NCBI GenBank assembly: GCA_002197995.1
Contig: NGZR01000004.1
Coordinates: 1,612,001 to 1,676,000, forward strand
Reading direction: 5' to 3'
Length of the DNA: 64,000 bases
Source of the DNA: Gaeumannomyces sp. JS-464
Taxonomy: Eukaryota > Ascomycota > Sordariomycetes > Magnaporthales > Magnaporthaceae
The position numbers were made by a program, and so were the translations under genes. A model generated the notes under the pieces. That model worked only from the letters and a program-made list of their open reading frames with translations. It made no database searches and was not told where the DNA came from. This document shows, piece after piece, positions 10,979 to 23,060 of this stretch. Numbering within the stretch: the stretch's first letter is position 1; each line of letters begins with the position of its first letter.

Positions 10979-13826
10979 ATGTATAAGCCAACAATGAAGG
11001 CCGCTCTCACCAACGGGGTCGTCAGCGACAATGGCAACCTGGCCACTCTGACCAAGATCGACAAGCTGCGCGAGCTCATCGGCACCAGGATCTCGCTTCC
11101 CCAGGTATGTAATATCCGCAAATATCTCCAAGATCATGTTCTATCATCCGCAGACCAGGAACGGAGCCAGGCCTGACGTTGAGCCCCCGTCAGCTTGTCG
11201 TTGTTGGAGACCAGAGCTCCGGCAAGAGTTCCGTCCTCGAGGGCATCACCGGCTTTGCCTTCCCTCGGGACGCCGAGCTCTGCACCAGATACGCGACGCA
11301 GATCACCTGCAGGCGGGAGGACTACGAGTCCGTCACCGTTAGCATCATCCCTCATGCAGATACCGATCCGGACGTCGCCGAGAGGCTCAAGCTCTTCTCG
11401 CGGGTTTTGCCCGACGCGGCGGAGATGGACAACGACAAACTCAAGCAGATCTTCACAGATGTAAGCATCCGCTTCGATGAAATGCTTTCGCCGTCGAGGA
11501 CCCGACCGGCCCACTGACAGCGCTCAGGTCAACAACGAGCTGGGGATCAGCCCCGGTCGTCGCGAGAAGTCCAAGAAAGGCCGCGCTGGCAATGCCTTCA
11601 GTGAGCATCTGCTCAAGATCGAAATCTGCGGCCCTGAGCAAGAGCACTTCACTGTCATCGACGTCCCCGGAATCTTCCGCAAGGAGACAGAAGGCAAGTC
11701 CATCACGGGGCGAGTATCTGCTCGCAAAAGCGTTGCATCCTTTGGCTGGCTAACAAAAAGGCGTATCGCAGGTCTTACACCGAGAGCGATATTGAGCTGG
11801 TCAAAAACATGGTCATGAGCCATATGAAGGACCCACGAACCATGTATGTCTTTGTGTATTCCACTCTGTTGACCCCCATGTAATAACTATAACACTAACC
11901 ATGAATGCAGTATTCTCGCTATCGTTCCGGCCAACGTTGACCCAGCTACACAAGAGATCCTTAAATTGGCGAGGAAAAATGACCCAGAGATGGTTCGAAC
12001 GATGGGCGTGCTCACCAAGCCCGACCTGGCCATCGAGAGGATAATGCAGCAGATCGCAATCGACCACGTCACTGGCGACCGCAGCGACCTTACCCTAGGC
12101 TACTACATTGTCAAGAACCGCGGCCCCGACGACGTCGACATGACACTCGAAGAGGGCCAGAAGGCCGAGACCGTCTTCTTCGCCAAGGAGCCGTGGGTGG
12201 CGCTGAAGAAGACGGGGAGGGTCGGCATCGGCGCCCTCAAGGCCAAGGCCCGGAGCCTCCCTCGTCGAGCTCATCAAGCAGGAGTTCCCAAAGGTCAGGG
12301 CCGAGATCCAGCAGGAGCTCAGGGACCTCAACCACGCCAACAGCGCGATGGGGCCTCCCAGGTCCGACGCCAACACCCAGCGGGCCTACCTGGGTGCCCT
12401 GTGCGACCACTTCCAGTCCATCACCCGCGATGCGCTCCAGGCGAACTACACCGCGCACACCGCCTTCCAGCGCAGGGTGTTCAGGCTCGTCACGCTGATG
12501 GTCGAGCTCAACGATCAGTTCTCGGTCGGGATCCGGAAGCACGGCCACACCCGCGAGTTTGCCAGCAAGAAGTCCCAGGCAAAGTCGGCGGCTCTTTCCG
12601 AATCTGAAACAATTGAAGGCGAGCTGCCTACGAGCGCTGTACTGGCGGCAGTCCTGAGGGGAATCCCCCTTTCAACGCGCCCGCGGATGCGGCTCAGCAG
12701 CAGAGGACGGAGGCCAAGAAGCTGCTGGAGAAGATCTTCCGTACCGTCAAGTCATTGCCGCCCGTGATGGATAACTCCATGCCCCACCTGAGGCAGGCAT
12801 CCGATCTCATCGAAGACGGGCTGCGACTGGTCAACAACGAGGGAAGCATCATGGACTACATCAAGAAGGTCTACAACGACAGCCGGGGCGCTGACCTGGG
12901 AACTGTAAGTTTTCTTTTTACGTTTGCCGTGTGGCCTTTGCCCACCTTGTTTTGAGGATTACCCTTGAGCCTAACACAACCGGGAAATGCAGTTCAGCGC
13001 ATCCGTTCTCGCGGCTGTCTTCCAGGAGCAGACCAAGAACTGGGAGCAGATCGCGTCGGCCTACATCCACATTGCCATCGTCCTGGTGCAGAACTTCATC
13101 AAGGAGTGCATGGACGAGGTCTGCCGCGACGAGCGCATCATGACCGAGCTGTGGGATAACCACATCAGTGACAACGTCCAGGCATGCTACTCCCGGGCCA
13201 CGGCGCACGCAAGGTTCCTCCTGGACATCGAGCGCAAGAGCCCCCTTCACCCTGAACCCTTACTTCAACGACAACCTCTCCAAGTCGCAGGGCGAGCGGC
13301 TGGTCGCGGCGCTCAAGAAGTTCTCCATCTCGCAGCAGCGGCCGTCCAACGGGACATCGTACTCGACCTACAACGACGACGGCATCAAGGTCAACAACGG
13401 CGACGGCGGCGACAGCGACGACGACTACCACGTCTCCATCTCGGGTCGCAGCTCAAGAACCTGGCGATGCACAACCAGAGCAACCCCGAGTTCATGCAGG
13501 AGTACATACACGATGTGCTGAGCAGCTACTACAAGGTGGCGATGAAGCGCTTCGTCGACAATGTCTGCCTCCAGGTCGTGCACCACCACCTCCTCTTCGC
13601 TGAGGACGGGCCCCTGCGCGCCTTCAGCTCCCGGCTCGTCCACGGCCTCGACGACGACCAGCTCGACCAGATCGCGGGCGAGAGCAGCGCCGTCAAGGCC
13701 CAGCGCGAAAGGCTCGCGCGCGACATTGGCAAGTTCAACGAGGCGCTCGACGTCCTCAAGGGGGGCAGCGGCGGTTCCGGGAAGGCCTCTGCCAGGGCCC
13801 AGAAGACGGATGACTGGTGGTCGTGA
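10979..13826 (+). CDS. Dynamin-family GTPase (Mx/Vps1-like large GTPase)
   Basis: Large membrane-remodelling GTPase. The G1 P-loop GDQSSGKSS lies at 11,206-11,232, the G2 threonine is in CTRYATQI, G3 is DVPG (about 11,660) and G4 is TKPD (about 12,015). A helical middle/stalk region follows, then a GTPase-effector-like C-terminus ending ...TDDWWS at 13,826. Introns inferred from splice sites and conserved peptides: 11,105-11,193, 11,461-11,527, about 11,700-11,771 (weak donor), 11,845-11,910 and 12,906-12,992. The ATG at 10,979 is chosen because it lies about 40 residues before the G domain, as in the family; the frame is open further upstream. The frame changes by one base near 12,260, 13,245 (C runs) and 13,447 (G run), and somewhere between 12,600 and 12,660, without in-frame stops from mutation. 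It is therefore either a very young pseudogene or sequence error. Fungal genomes carry several such genes and the exact role of this one is unknown. Confidence 0.85.
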
Positions 13827-14221
13827 CATCCCGGTCTTGTTTCTTTTTTTGGGCCATCATTTTGCGACTTGCTGGAACGTTGCAGGCCCCCTGTGGCATG
13901 CGTGTGTTTGACGACATTAATCCGATTTCTGTTGTGGGAGCTACAGTGGGAAGACAAAAGTATCGCTTCGATTTTTTTTGGCCCCGCAACCCCGCGACGC
14001 GTTCTCATCAATCCTACCAGCACAACTACGAATGTGTGGTATATAAAATATTGGAAAAAATATACACGCAATCCACTGCTTTTGTTTATCTATTTACCAA
14101 AGTTTTGTATTAGTTGAAGCGAATTTGATTGTGCGGTGATACGTTGAAATGGGTGGCTGATTTCGAGGGTGAAGTAGAAAATTGTAAACGAAGCGGTACT
14201 TTTGTCCGTCGGTTGTAGTAA
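13827..14221. other. Dynamin 3' flank, nothing recognised
   Basis: This is AT-leaning intergenic DNA after the dynamin stop codon. I saw no gene or repeat. Confidence 0.5.
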
Positions 14222-14951
14222 GGCATACAATATCAGCCCAGTGGATTCCATGAATGCCCCAATTATCAGGAATGCTTGCTGCCATTCTTCGTCGGCTTGA
14301 TCGCAGAGTTCCTCGAGGCAAACCGTCAGGAGAATCCAGAGAGGCCATTTGATGCGGGGTACCCGACCCAGGCGGAGGATATAATCAGCGCCATCTACAA
14401 ACACCATGCCGTCGCCGACCATGGTGGTGGGGAAGGCCAGTACCTTAAAGCCGCTGGGATCCCCAGTCTCGTCCCCGATTTCATCCGTGCTATCAACTTG
14501 AGCAAAGATGTCCCCGCCAGGCTGGACTACCTCGTTTCTTGCCTTTGCCTGGTGAGTTGGACAATGGCGGAAGTTGTCCGGAAGGACTTTGACCGCTTTG
14601 CCAAGTTCGCTATGTGCGAGCTGGGCTTACTACCGGACGGGGTAATATGTTCGGGATTGCTGCATAAAGATTTTGGTTGGGATATTACCATGCCCTTCAC
14701 TTTCGGGTCTACTGGAAGCTTAACTATCTTGACGCGGATGGCGTTGTGAGAGCACAGATGCTTGAGGCTGGCTGGTGCAGAAGCGACCTGAGCTATGCCA
14801 CCGTTACGTATCAGGGCCTGTTTACAACCCACTATTTGAGCCTGCTGGACAGACGGGTTCCGGTAAAGGATTATTCAGGTTGCTTTGAGGACAAGTGCGC
14901 TACGGCACAGATTAACAATAATGCCCTGTTTCTTTTAAAGTGCTTATTGTA
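14222..14951 (+). pseudogene. HET-domain-protein-like fragment (region N-terminal of HET domain)
   Basis: The plus-strand reading from about 14,222 gives a globular segment ending ...DITMPFTFG near 14,710. The frame then changes by one base at a GGG run, and the next frame reads WKLNYLD...AGWCRSDL...FTTHYLSLLD...DYSGC...DKCATAQIN. This arrangement (a GWCPSD-type motif, a helical YLxxL segment, then a Cys-containing xxHxxC/C motif) is typical of the region preceding the HET domain in many fungal heterokaryon-incompatibility proteins. No HET domain follows: the frame stops at 14,951 and the next 600 bp are not recognisable. It is probably a truncated gene. The assignment is from motif memory rather than an alignment. 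Confidence 0.45.
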
Positions 14952-15617
14952 AGCAATTGCTTATGGGAGGTACAAGATGGCTGTGGAGCAAAGGCCGGGC
15001 ACCCCTTGCAAAAAAAAAGTCACTTTTGCCGGCAAAACAGGCCCTCGAGCGCCCAGGGGGTGTGGACCTTTAGCTTTTCCACATCCGGCCTTGGACGCGT
15101 GAAAAATGAAGCCACGTGGAAGATGAAGCTATTCCCAGAATCAGCGCGCTTGCTTCTTTCCAGCCACGGGCACCTGCCCTGTATCCAAGCACGTCCTTGC
15201 GCTTGATAAAGTCATGCCTGACGGCCCTTTCCAACAACATAAAAGCCTTAATAGTGCTGAAAATGCACACAGATCAGCCACCCAAAATGCGTCGGGGAAA
15301 TTTTTTTTGCCCAGACCACCAACGTAAACATCAGGGGCGAAATATAACCTCGTTTTATCGCTTCTAAAGCGGCCAATTGTGGCCGGATTTGGCTGATTTT
15401 GGTTGCATTCGATTCTCCACGTCGTGAAGCATATTTTGATTGGGAATAGTGGCATTTGGAGAATGCAGGGGGCGGCTGATTGTGCGTGGTTAGGTCGCTG
15501 GTTTGGCAAAAAAATAAAAAGGAGGGACCGCCGGGGGGCCAAAAAAATAATTTTCTAAGTGCTTAAAATCGTCGTTTTTTTATCGCTTTTGTAAATTACA
15601 CTCTTTTCTCGGCCGCC
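14952..15617. other. Intergenic stretch, no gene recognised
   Basis: GC-balanced to AT-leaning DNA. Short frames exist on both strands without any motif. Upstream of 15,618 the context GCCGCCATGG is a good fungal start context for the next gene. Confidence 0.4.
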
Positions 15618-16830
15618 ATGGTACGCTTTTCCGAGCGGATACGCTCCCAACGGCGGCCACGCCCTTCCCTTCAGCCGGTGCAGGCGCTGGAGAAGACCCC
15701 CGAACCGGTCCTCGAAGTCAGCCCCGACTGTATCGAAGTGCATCTGCAACACCCTCGTAACTACGAGACTCACGAGGCTGACGAGGCTGACGAAGAAGCT
15801 CCTCCTGCCCAACCTCCCTCCCAAAACGACCTTCCTTTCGACTTGCTGGAGGACGAAGAGTCCTCCCAGGCGCCTTCCCTGGCTTCCACGGCTTCCCAAA
15901 CGCCCTCCTAAGCCGCCACGACCTCCTATCGAGCCTCCGAAACCTCACGCCCCCGGGGGAAAGCGGCCGACCTCTGGACTCCCGACCAAACGCGCATATT
16001 CCATGAAACGCTAGCAAAGCTAGGCCGGGAGGGCGAGATGGACCCCCGCATTAGCTGGTGGCTTACCAAGTGCCTAGGGAAGGTCAGGATCAAGCTCCAA
16101 ACGGAGTTTGGGGGTTTGAAGACATAAAGAGGGTCAGAAACAAATACACGCATATGAAAGGGCAATACTGGGACTTTGTGGAGTTTGGGAAACGTTCGGG
16201 GGTGGTGTTAAACGAAGAGACGGGAATCTATAAGCTAGCGAGTCCTGCTGGGAAAGCTTCTTTGCTCAACGGCCGACAGCCAAATAGCTTCGCAACTCGG
16301 GTCTCCAGCACCACAAATTGCAAGAGGAAGCTTTTTCACCCAAATGGGCCACTGGGGAGCATCTTAGCACCGCCTAGGACCGCCTAGCGGCCGTCGAGGG
16401 CCTCCTAAAGGGAAAGGAGGATAACCCGTTCGAAAACGACGAACCGGGCACGTCCCAAACCGGCCCGAGCTTGCCCCAAGTCGGGCCCAACGTTAAACGG
16501 CTTCCTGGCCGCCCCAAGCGTATAACGCTAGCAAAGGCCCAGTATCACGTCGGCGACAGTATCCGCCAGGCCGCCGAGCTTCTCGTGGCCGCTAAAAGGG
16601 AGGATCTCGATACCCGCCCCTTTAACAAACGCCGGCGCCGTGAATCGACCCCGGAGACCCCCCCGACGGCCCCAGGGCGCGCCTTGGCCTCCCCGTACTA
16701 TCTGCGGTACAGTCCGTGGATCCAGGCTGCTAGAACGCTCGGGGAGGTGCCTTGGTGTTCGATGCCAGATCGGGAACGTTGGAATTTAATCAAGGCTTTC
16801 AAGGAGGACGAAGGTCTCGCGCACTGGTAG
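15618..16830 (+). pseudogene. Harbinger-type Myb/SANT-like accessory protein, broken
   Basis: It begins at a strong ATG context (15,618) with an Arg-rich N-terminus, followed by an acidic, Pro-rich region. A Myb/SANT-like DNA-binding domain follows (LWTPDQTRIFHETLAKLG ... KRVRNKYTHMKGQYWDF ... FGKRSGV, about 15,970-16,205), and a basic tail contains ITLAKAQYHVGDSIRQAA. All segments are homologous, in order, to the minus-strand gene at 50,222-51,112 inside the Harbinger element. In PIF/Harbinger transposons such proteins bind element DNA beside the DDE nuclease. An in-frame TAA occurs at 15,909-15,911 and one-base frame changes occur near 16,115 (G run) and after about 16,250. No DDE transposase is found beside it, so it is an incomplete copy. 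Confidence 0.6.
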
Positions 16831-17757
16831 CTTAGCGGTCCCGAAGATCGGCTTATAGTGAGGGATATCGTATGCGGGCAGGCTGTTAACGCTTTAATGG
16901 GAATCCGATAATTCGAATGGAGGTCGTGGCTTTTTCAAAGCATCTGTTTTGGTCGAGTTATGCTTTTTTTTTATCTGTCAGTTTTTACCGTATGTGTTTT
17001 CAGTTCGGGAAGTCGGAGGGAAAATACGTGTATCTAGAGTCGCTCGCTCGAACCTTAACGAAAAAAAGCTCCAATCACGCCGCTGGTTACGGCATTGGAA
17101 TCGCCTCGACGAGAGCAATCGCATGCTGCAAACGGCGTTTCGAACAAAGGAAAAATGATATCTGTGGAAAAGATCAAAGGTTGATTGCGTGGCGCATAAG
17201 AATGACAAATTTGGCGTTTTAGCCCCTAAACCGCCACGTGGAACCACTTTTGCTATAGCGGTGCATCGATTTTTTCCCGCCCCCTTTCGATTAGGCTAAC
17301 TTTGCATTTTTCCATAATTTCGATCACTATAAAAAACCTCCCACTGCTTTATAGTTTACGAATCCAATCGCAACGGGAATAGCATTATTAAACTCTTTAC
17401 ATTTAGGCGAACACGCTTATATATTTTCCATTCTCTAATCGCCATTTTTTGCCACCTCCGATTTTTAACACCACAGCAATTATCACTAGAAATGTTACGT
17501 TTGTAACCTTTTTTAAATTTCCGACACCCCTAGCAAAATATATGGCTGTGTAGCCTAAAATCTGGGCTTTACAATCACACAACTCTCATTTTTAATAAAC
17601 GTCGTGAACACCTTTTTTTGCATTTTTTTAGTTGTTTAATTTAACGCATAGCTAACTTCGACATAAAACAAAATACAAGCGCCGCGCCCTCCTTTCCATC
17701 CTTCCACAACCACGAATCCAATCGAAAAGCCGTTATAAGCACGAAAGAAAGAGAAAG
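16831..17757. other. Transition from GC island to AT-rich DNA
   Basis: Downstream flank of the Myb-like gene, grading to AT-rich DNA at about 17,230. GCCCC followed by TAA at about 17,222-17,229 resembles the outer end of the Harbinger terminal repeat with its 3-bp target duplication, but no matching left end was found near 15,000-15,600. Confidence 0.3.
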
Positions 17758-17974
17758 TGTAAAGGTCCTACGACGTAGCGCACGCTTATAAGGACCTTAA
17801 GTGAATTAACAAACTACGAAAGCTAGGAAGTAAAAGGGGCTGCTCCGCAAATCCAAAAGCGGATCCGGCTATATATTAGCGGCGTAGCTAGTGCGTTAGT
17901 ATGGCGCTTTCCGGTAGGCCACTAGCCACGGGCCGGAGCCCGTAGCTGTACTAATAAAAACCGACCTTTTAACA
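17758..17974 (-). repeat. 3' LTR of Gypsy family 2
   Basis: 217 bp, TG...CA ends, matching 25,589-25,805 block by block (for example ATCCAAAAGCGGATCCGG, CGCTTTCCGGTA, AATAAAAACCGACC). Differences are mainly C/T and G/A; this copy is the more GC-rich of the two. Confidence 0.8.
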
Positions 17975-20400
17975 ACTCGGCTTTCACCCGCCCCCGTAAA
18001 GGTGGGGCCGCCTTATCGCGTTAACCGCCTTTCCAATTAAGCTAGCGCTTTTACCGATTTTCCCTACGGCGTTATCCGCACCTCGGCCCGCGATCCAATT
18101 CCTTATTTCCCTTTTTTTAATACCACCATTTGCGACTAACGCGGTATTTAATGCCTTCGCTTCCGCTCGCTGCTTTGCTTTCGCTAACTTTTTTTTAGCC
18201 TATTTAATCGCTTGTTTTGCTTTTACTTATCGCGCATTAGTAATAGGTTCCTTTTCCTTCGCGCGCGTAACCGTAGTTATTCGCGCGGCCGCTAACCCGC
18301 TTTCGTTACTTTTAATTAATTTCCACCTTTTAGCTGTTTTCGCTTTACGATTTACCTTTACCCGCTTTTTTGCCGCTATAATAAGCTTTTTATTTTTTTT
18401 TCCCGCAAATCCCGCTTAATTCGTCGTTTATTCCCGCATTTAAAGTTTCGATTTAAGCTCGTCGTTTTTCGCGTTAAAAAACGAGCAGCCCGTTATTTTT
18501 ACCGTTGCTTTCTTTTTGCGCGGCGTGAAACGCGCCGACTGCTATTTCCGTTGCATTTCGCGGGATTAGCTTTATTATTCGCAGTTTGGTTTTAAGCGTA
18601 CCGCGTATTACAAATGCAATTTTACTAACCGTAAATGCACCGCCGTTTTTCCCGTCGTTATTTAATTGCATACCAATTAAAAGTTCGCGTCGTTTAGCAA
18701 AAATGCCGAAAAAGCTTTTAAGTTTTTTAAAATTGCTTATGCTATTTAACGTAATATGGAACGTTTAAACACCGTTTGTAAAATGGTATTATAAGTTTCC
18801 CGGGGATAGTTTTCCGTTATTATACGTGCGTTTGCTAACTTTTTTTAATAGCGTTATAGTTATTGCTTTATCGGGCTACCTCGTTTTTAACGTTGCGTAC
18901 AAGCAGCGTATCGCCGTTTTTAAACGCGCGGTTTACGTTGCCAAATTTAAAAACGATTAGTTTAGCTTACCGCTTATTACCTTATCGTTTAAACGGTTTT
19001 ACGTCGATAATAATATTGCGAATTTAATTTTACGTTTTTTTTTTAAACGTTTACGTATAACGCGATTCGAGTTTAGCTTTAAGCTTTTACCTTTTTTTTT
19101 ATGCCCGTTTGGTTTTCGATTACGTTTTCGCTTATTACGCTTATATCTGTTACAAGTTGCTTATAAAGCGCGTTTCGCGGTTTACCTTTTTTCGGGTTAA
19201 ATATCGGCTCGCCCGTTTGCTTTAATGCGGGGTTCGATTTTACTATCGATATTAGCGCCCGTTTTTACCCCGAATTTTTTAATTCCAACCGTACCGTTAT
19301 ACCGTTTTCGCGTATTAACAAAAAACGCTACCACACTTTTGGTTATTAACAATTCGGATTTTAACAATTTATATAACGCGAACGATAATAAAAATAAAAA
19401 CGAGGATAAAAGTAATAACGATAACAGTACGAAAAACGAAAAAGCGGATAAAAAGGATAAAAAGGAAAGTAAATGAAAGGGATTTTAAACTAATAGTTTA
19501 ACCGCGCTTTAAAACGCGGAATTAATTTCGGAATTTACGGTTTCCTTATTAGCGGGAGTTGTATTAATCGATATATATAACATTAGCGTTGCGAAACTTT
19601 CCTTTTTTTACGCTTTTTTTTTTAGCTTATTACGCTTCCGTTTTACCGTTTACATTTCGAAATTGCCATCGTTCGTTATAACGTTTTCGTACTTTTTTTA
19701 TAACGGTTTAACGCTTCGTTTTTTACGAAAAGCTTAAAAAAGGTTTAAATAGATATTATATACCCTTTTTACCAAATATAAACTTTGTTAATTTTACTTC
19801 GCTTTTCGTTTATAATGCGGGTTTTATCGATACGGTTTATTAACCATTCCCGCTTTTCGTTAACAAATACGGCCGGTAGTTAAAAGTTAGCTACCGTTTG
19901 TTTAAAAACGAAATCCTTACTCGCTCGGCGTATTTTATCCATATTAAAGCGGAAATGCGTTTTAATAAATAAGCTTTCCATTTTTACCACGTTAGGTTTT
20001 ACCATTTTAATTACCGTAATTTTAACGCGTAATTAGTTAAGTTTCTTTTTTAGGCGAAAGGAAAAAAAGTTGCTTAAATTTAGCCACATTTTATCCTTTG
20101 GTTTATACTATTCCGCCGGCCGCCTTTTTTAATTCGCGGACTTTTTAGCTTGTTAAATTGCCGTTATTATAACTGTTTAGCATATGTTTGTAATTTAAGC
20201 CAGTTTTTTTATATACTTTTCGGCCTTCGCTGCTAATGCGCTTTTTTTAAACTTAAAGGTATTTTCCTTGCTAGTTAAAATAAACGAAAGTTCGTACCCG
20301 TGGTTAGCAAAAAACGGGAACGTGCTGATAATAGCGTAAAAGCGGGAATTAAACGCGAGCTAAATTGCGAAAAGCTATTATTAAAAGAACTAATGTATTT
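17975..20400. other. Unassigned segment between integrase and 3' LTR
   Basis: This lies inside the element but beyond the usual pol end. On the minus strand a coding-like stretch at 18,474-18,671 reads a basic peptide with KIAFVIRGTLKTKLRII, and about 18,900-18,960 reads FKNGDTLLVRNVKNE. The latter resembles the ORF1 (gag-like) protein of Tad LINEs, so a nested LINE fragment is one possibility; an extra element ORF is another. Confidence 0.35.
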
Positions 20401-20586
20401 AGCCAAAGTTAAGTGCACAAACCCTACTTACCCCGCACTACTTACCTTGTATTACCTACCCTGTACTTTTGTGGATCTGTGCATAAGGTCGGCTCACAGC
20501 GTGTTACAACGCCTAAGTTAGCCGTTATAGGGCTACCTGATTTACCTACCCTGCACGCGCCGAGGCAGGGGTGAAAAACGCACAAG

Positions 20587-21480
20587 TTAAATTTGAAAGC
20601 CCAACGCAAAAATGGCTTTAGTGGCCGTGGGTCGATTTTTTAATTTCCCTATACAAAATAATTTTTCGGAAAATCGCGTGCGGCACCGGAACCCTTTTGG
20701 GCGGGGGGCCCGCGGGATCGATGTCGAAGGGTATATAAGGGAAGCGACTATTAGCGCTCCCTTTTTGTAATACAAGCTTGTACCACCCATTAAGCTTAGG
20801 GCCTTGCCAGCACTACTTATAGTGCTTAACAAAACCCGTACCAATTAAACGTAACCCTGTTAGTTACTGTAATTAGCGCAAGCACGCCCCAATTAAAACC
20901 TTATATTTTACAGCTATTAATCCCAATTTAATTGCTAGTAATTAATGTAAACTTTTAACGCGGTTTGCACTTTTTGGTTTACGCGTTCCGTACCGCCGTT
21001 CGTTTAAAAGTGGTAAACTATGCTTAAAAGCTGTTTAATTTTTAAACGCTGGTAAAAATGCTGCTAAAAGTTACTAGTTTAATCGTTCCCCGATTCGAAA
21101 TAATTAAAACGGGCTAACCGTAAAAATGAACAATGCAAGTTATAAAGCGGTTTGCGCACTTTTCGGCTCGCATAATTAGCATCGCTTTTAAAATAACCTT
21201 TTTTGATAACCTATTAGTAATTACTTATAAAGCGGTATTTCCGCTTATTAAAAAAGGTTTATTATAAAATCCATTTGTAAATGTTTGTAAAACCGGTCGG
21301 GGATAAGTAAAAGTTGTAAAAGGTTTTGCTTTAAATCCTTTTAAATTTTGCTACGGCTATAAACCTTACAATTGCGAACGAAGCGTTTAATGCTGCGATG
21401 CATTAAAAATTAATAAAAGTTTTTCGCTACGGCGTGCGTGGTGCCGTTTCGACCTAAATGGCTTATAACGAAAGGGTTAT
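20587..21480 (-). pseudogene. Integrase of Gypsy family 2, RIP-inactivated
   Basis: The minus strand reads an H2C2 zinc region: SHLGRNGTTHAV near 21,420-21,460, then RFVRNCKVYSRSK near 21,340-21,380, where the second cysteine of the usual CxxC is tyrosine. HLQMDFI follows near 21,240-21,270. A diverged C-terminal part continues to about 20,590. In intact relatives the zinc region and the DDE core insert cDNA into the genome. Stops interrupt the frame. The 20,400-20,870 part is noticeably more GC-rich than its surroundings. Confidence 0.65.
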
Positions 21481-22559
21481 GTACTTTTTAAATTAGTACG
21501 CCCTGGAATTTATCCCGTGGGTTGTTTTTTATTCCCGCCGCCGTTATTACTATTTCGGTAGTAAAAAGGACTTTTAGCATTTAAAGCTTATTTTTAAACT
21601 TTAGCCTGCTTTCGTTATTAATGCGGCATTTTGCTTTTTGCACTTTTAAATTTAAAACTGGGTTTAAAAAGCGCTTATCGCGTTTTATAAAACGGTATAC
21701 AAATTTGTACACGCTGTTTTACCTAGCCGTGCTTTCGAATAGCTCGCGCAAATCCGGGTTTTCCAGCTATTAAACGTTGTCCGGGGTTTCGTTAAGGTTT
21801 TTTTTTTAAGCGCGAGGTTGTTATTAAAAATTTAAATCGCGCGTACCCAAATAAAAAGTTTTCGGGCAATAGTTGCATTTTTTTAGCTTCGTATTTTTCG
21901 TCCCTTTTCGAGCGGTTTTATTCCTTTCGTAATAAAGCGTTTGCTATTACGTTTTTTTTGCTTAGGCGGTATTATAACTTAAAGTTGTATTTGATTAATA
22001 CTTTTGCTTAACGCGTTTACCGTTCCGATAAGCGCTGGGATTTTATAAAGTGTTTTAAGTTTTGGTAAAGCTTTCGCAATTGCAAAGCTCCGCGTTTTAA
22101 TGCTTTAAGCTATTAACGATAACCAGCATTTTTTATCGTGGACGGGATAATTACGCTTTGCGGGTTTTAGTTTGCGGGAATAAAATCCCACCGGGCGCTT
22201 TTTTCCGTTTTTTTTTTTTGCATTAACGTGCTTTTTAAAGCAAACCCGTTATAATCCGTTTCCAAAAACGTAAACGCGTTTAGGTCCCATTTCGCAAGCA
22301 TACCAGCGGATAGGAACAAATATTTTAAGCTTTCGAAAACGGATTAGTGTTTTTCCGTTTAATAAAAAGGCGTTTTTTTTGCTAACTTCGTTAACGGTGC
22401 GGGCCGCTTTCGAAAAACCGGTAATAAAAACTTGGTAAAAGTTTAAAAATCCTAAAAAACTGCGAACTTTTTTCGTCGTATAAAAAGCCTTTTAGCGTTA
22501 AACGGCTTTTACCTTTTCGAAAATCGGGGTTTATTTTTACGCCGGTTTTTATAATAAAT

Positions 22560-23060
22560 TTTAAATATTTAATTTTTTTTACCGCAAATTGTAATTTGTC
22601 GGGGTTAAAATGTAAATTATAACTTTAAAAGTGTTTAAATATTTTCCGCATTTGGTAAAGGTGGTTTAACCGCGAGCTTTGCGTATATATTACAATGTTA
22701 TCCAAATATGCCGAGCAAAACTCGTTTAAAAAGTTTTTTAAAATAGTATTAATGTATTTTTAAAAGGTGGTTAAAGCTTTTAAAAAGCTAAAAAGGGTAA
22801 CGGTTTATTCGAATAAACCGTATCGGGTGCGGAAAGCGGTTATGTATTTATAGCCCTTTTTAACCCGGATTTTCCAAAAGGCTTATATTACATTTATTTT
22901 AGTTAACCAGCGAACGCCGGCCAAATTGCGAAAAGTATTAGGAATAAGCGGGAAAGGGTACCGGTCGGGCTATAAAATGGCATTTAAATTTCGATAATCG
23001 CAATAAAAGCGCAACGTTTCGCCCGGTTTTCGCACGAATAAAATAAAAGCTTCGGTAAAA
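22560..23060 (-). pseudogene. Reverse transcriptase of Gypsy family 2, catalytic site lost
   Basis: The minus strand reads FYCDYRNLNAIL followed by a stop, PDRYPFPLI and RWLTKINV, the finger/palm motifs of Ty3/Gypsy reverse transcriptase. The active-site box at 22,697-22,708 reads YLDN instead of YLDD. RNase H follows with WDLNAFTFLETDYNGFALK near 22,230-22,300. The Asp-to-Asn change is a G-to-A in a TpG context, as RIP produces. Confidence 0.75.
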
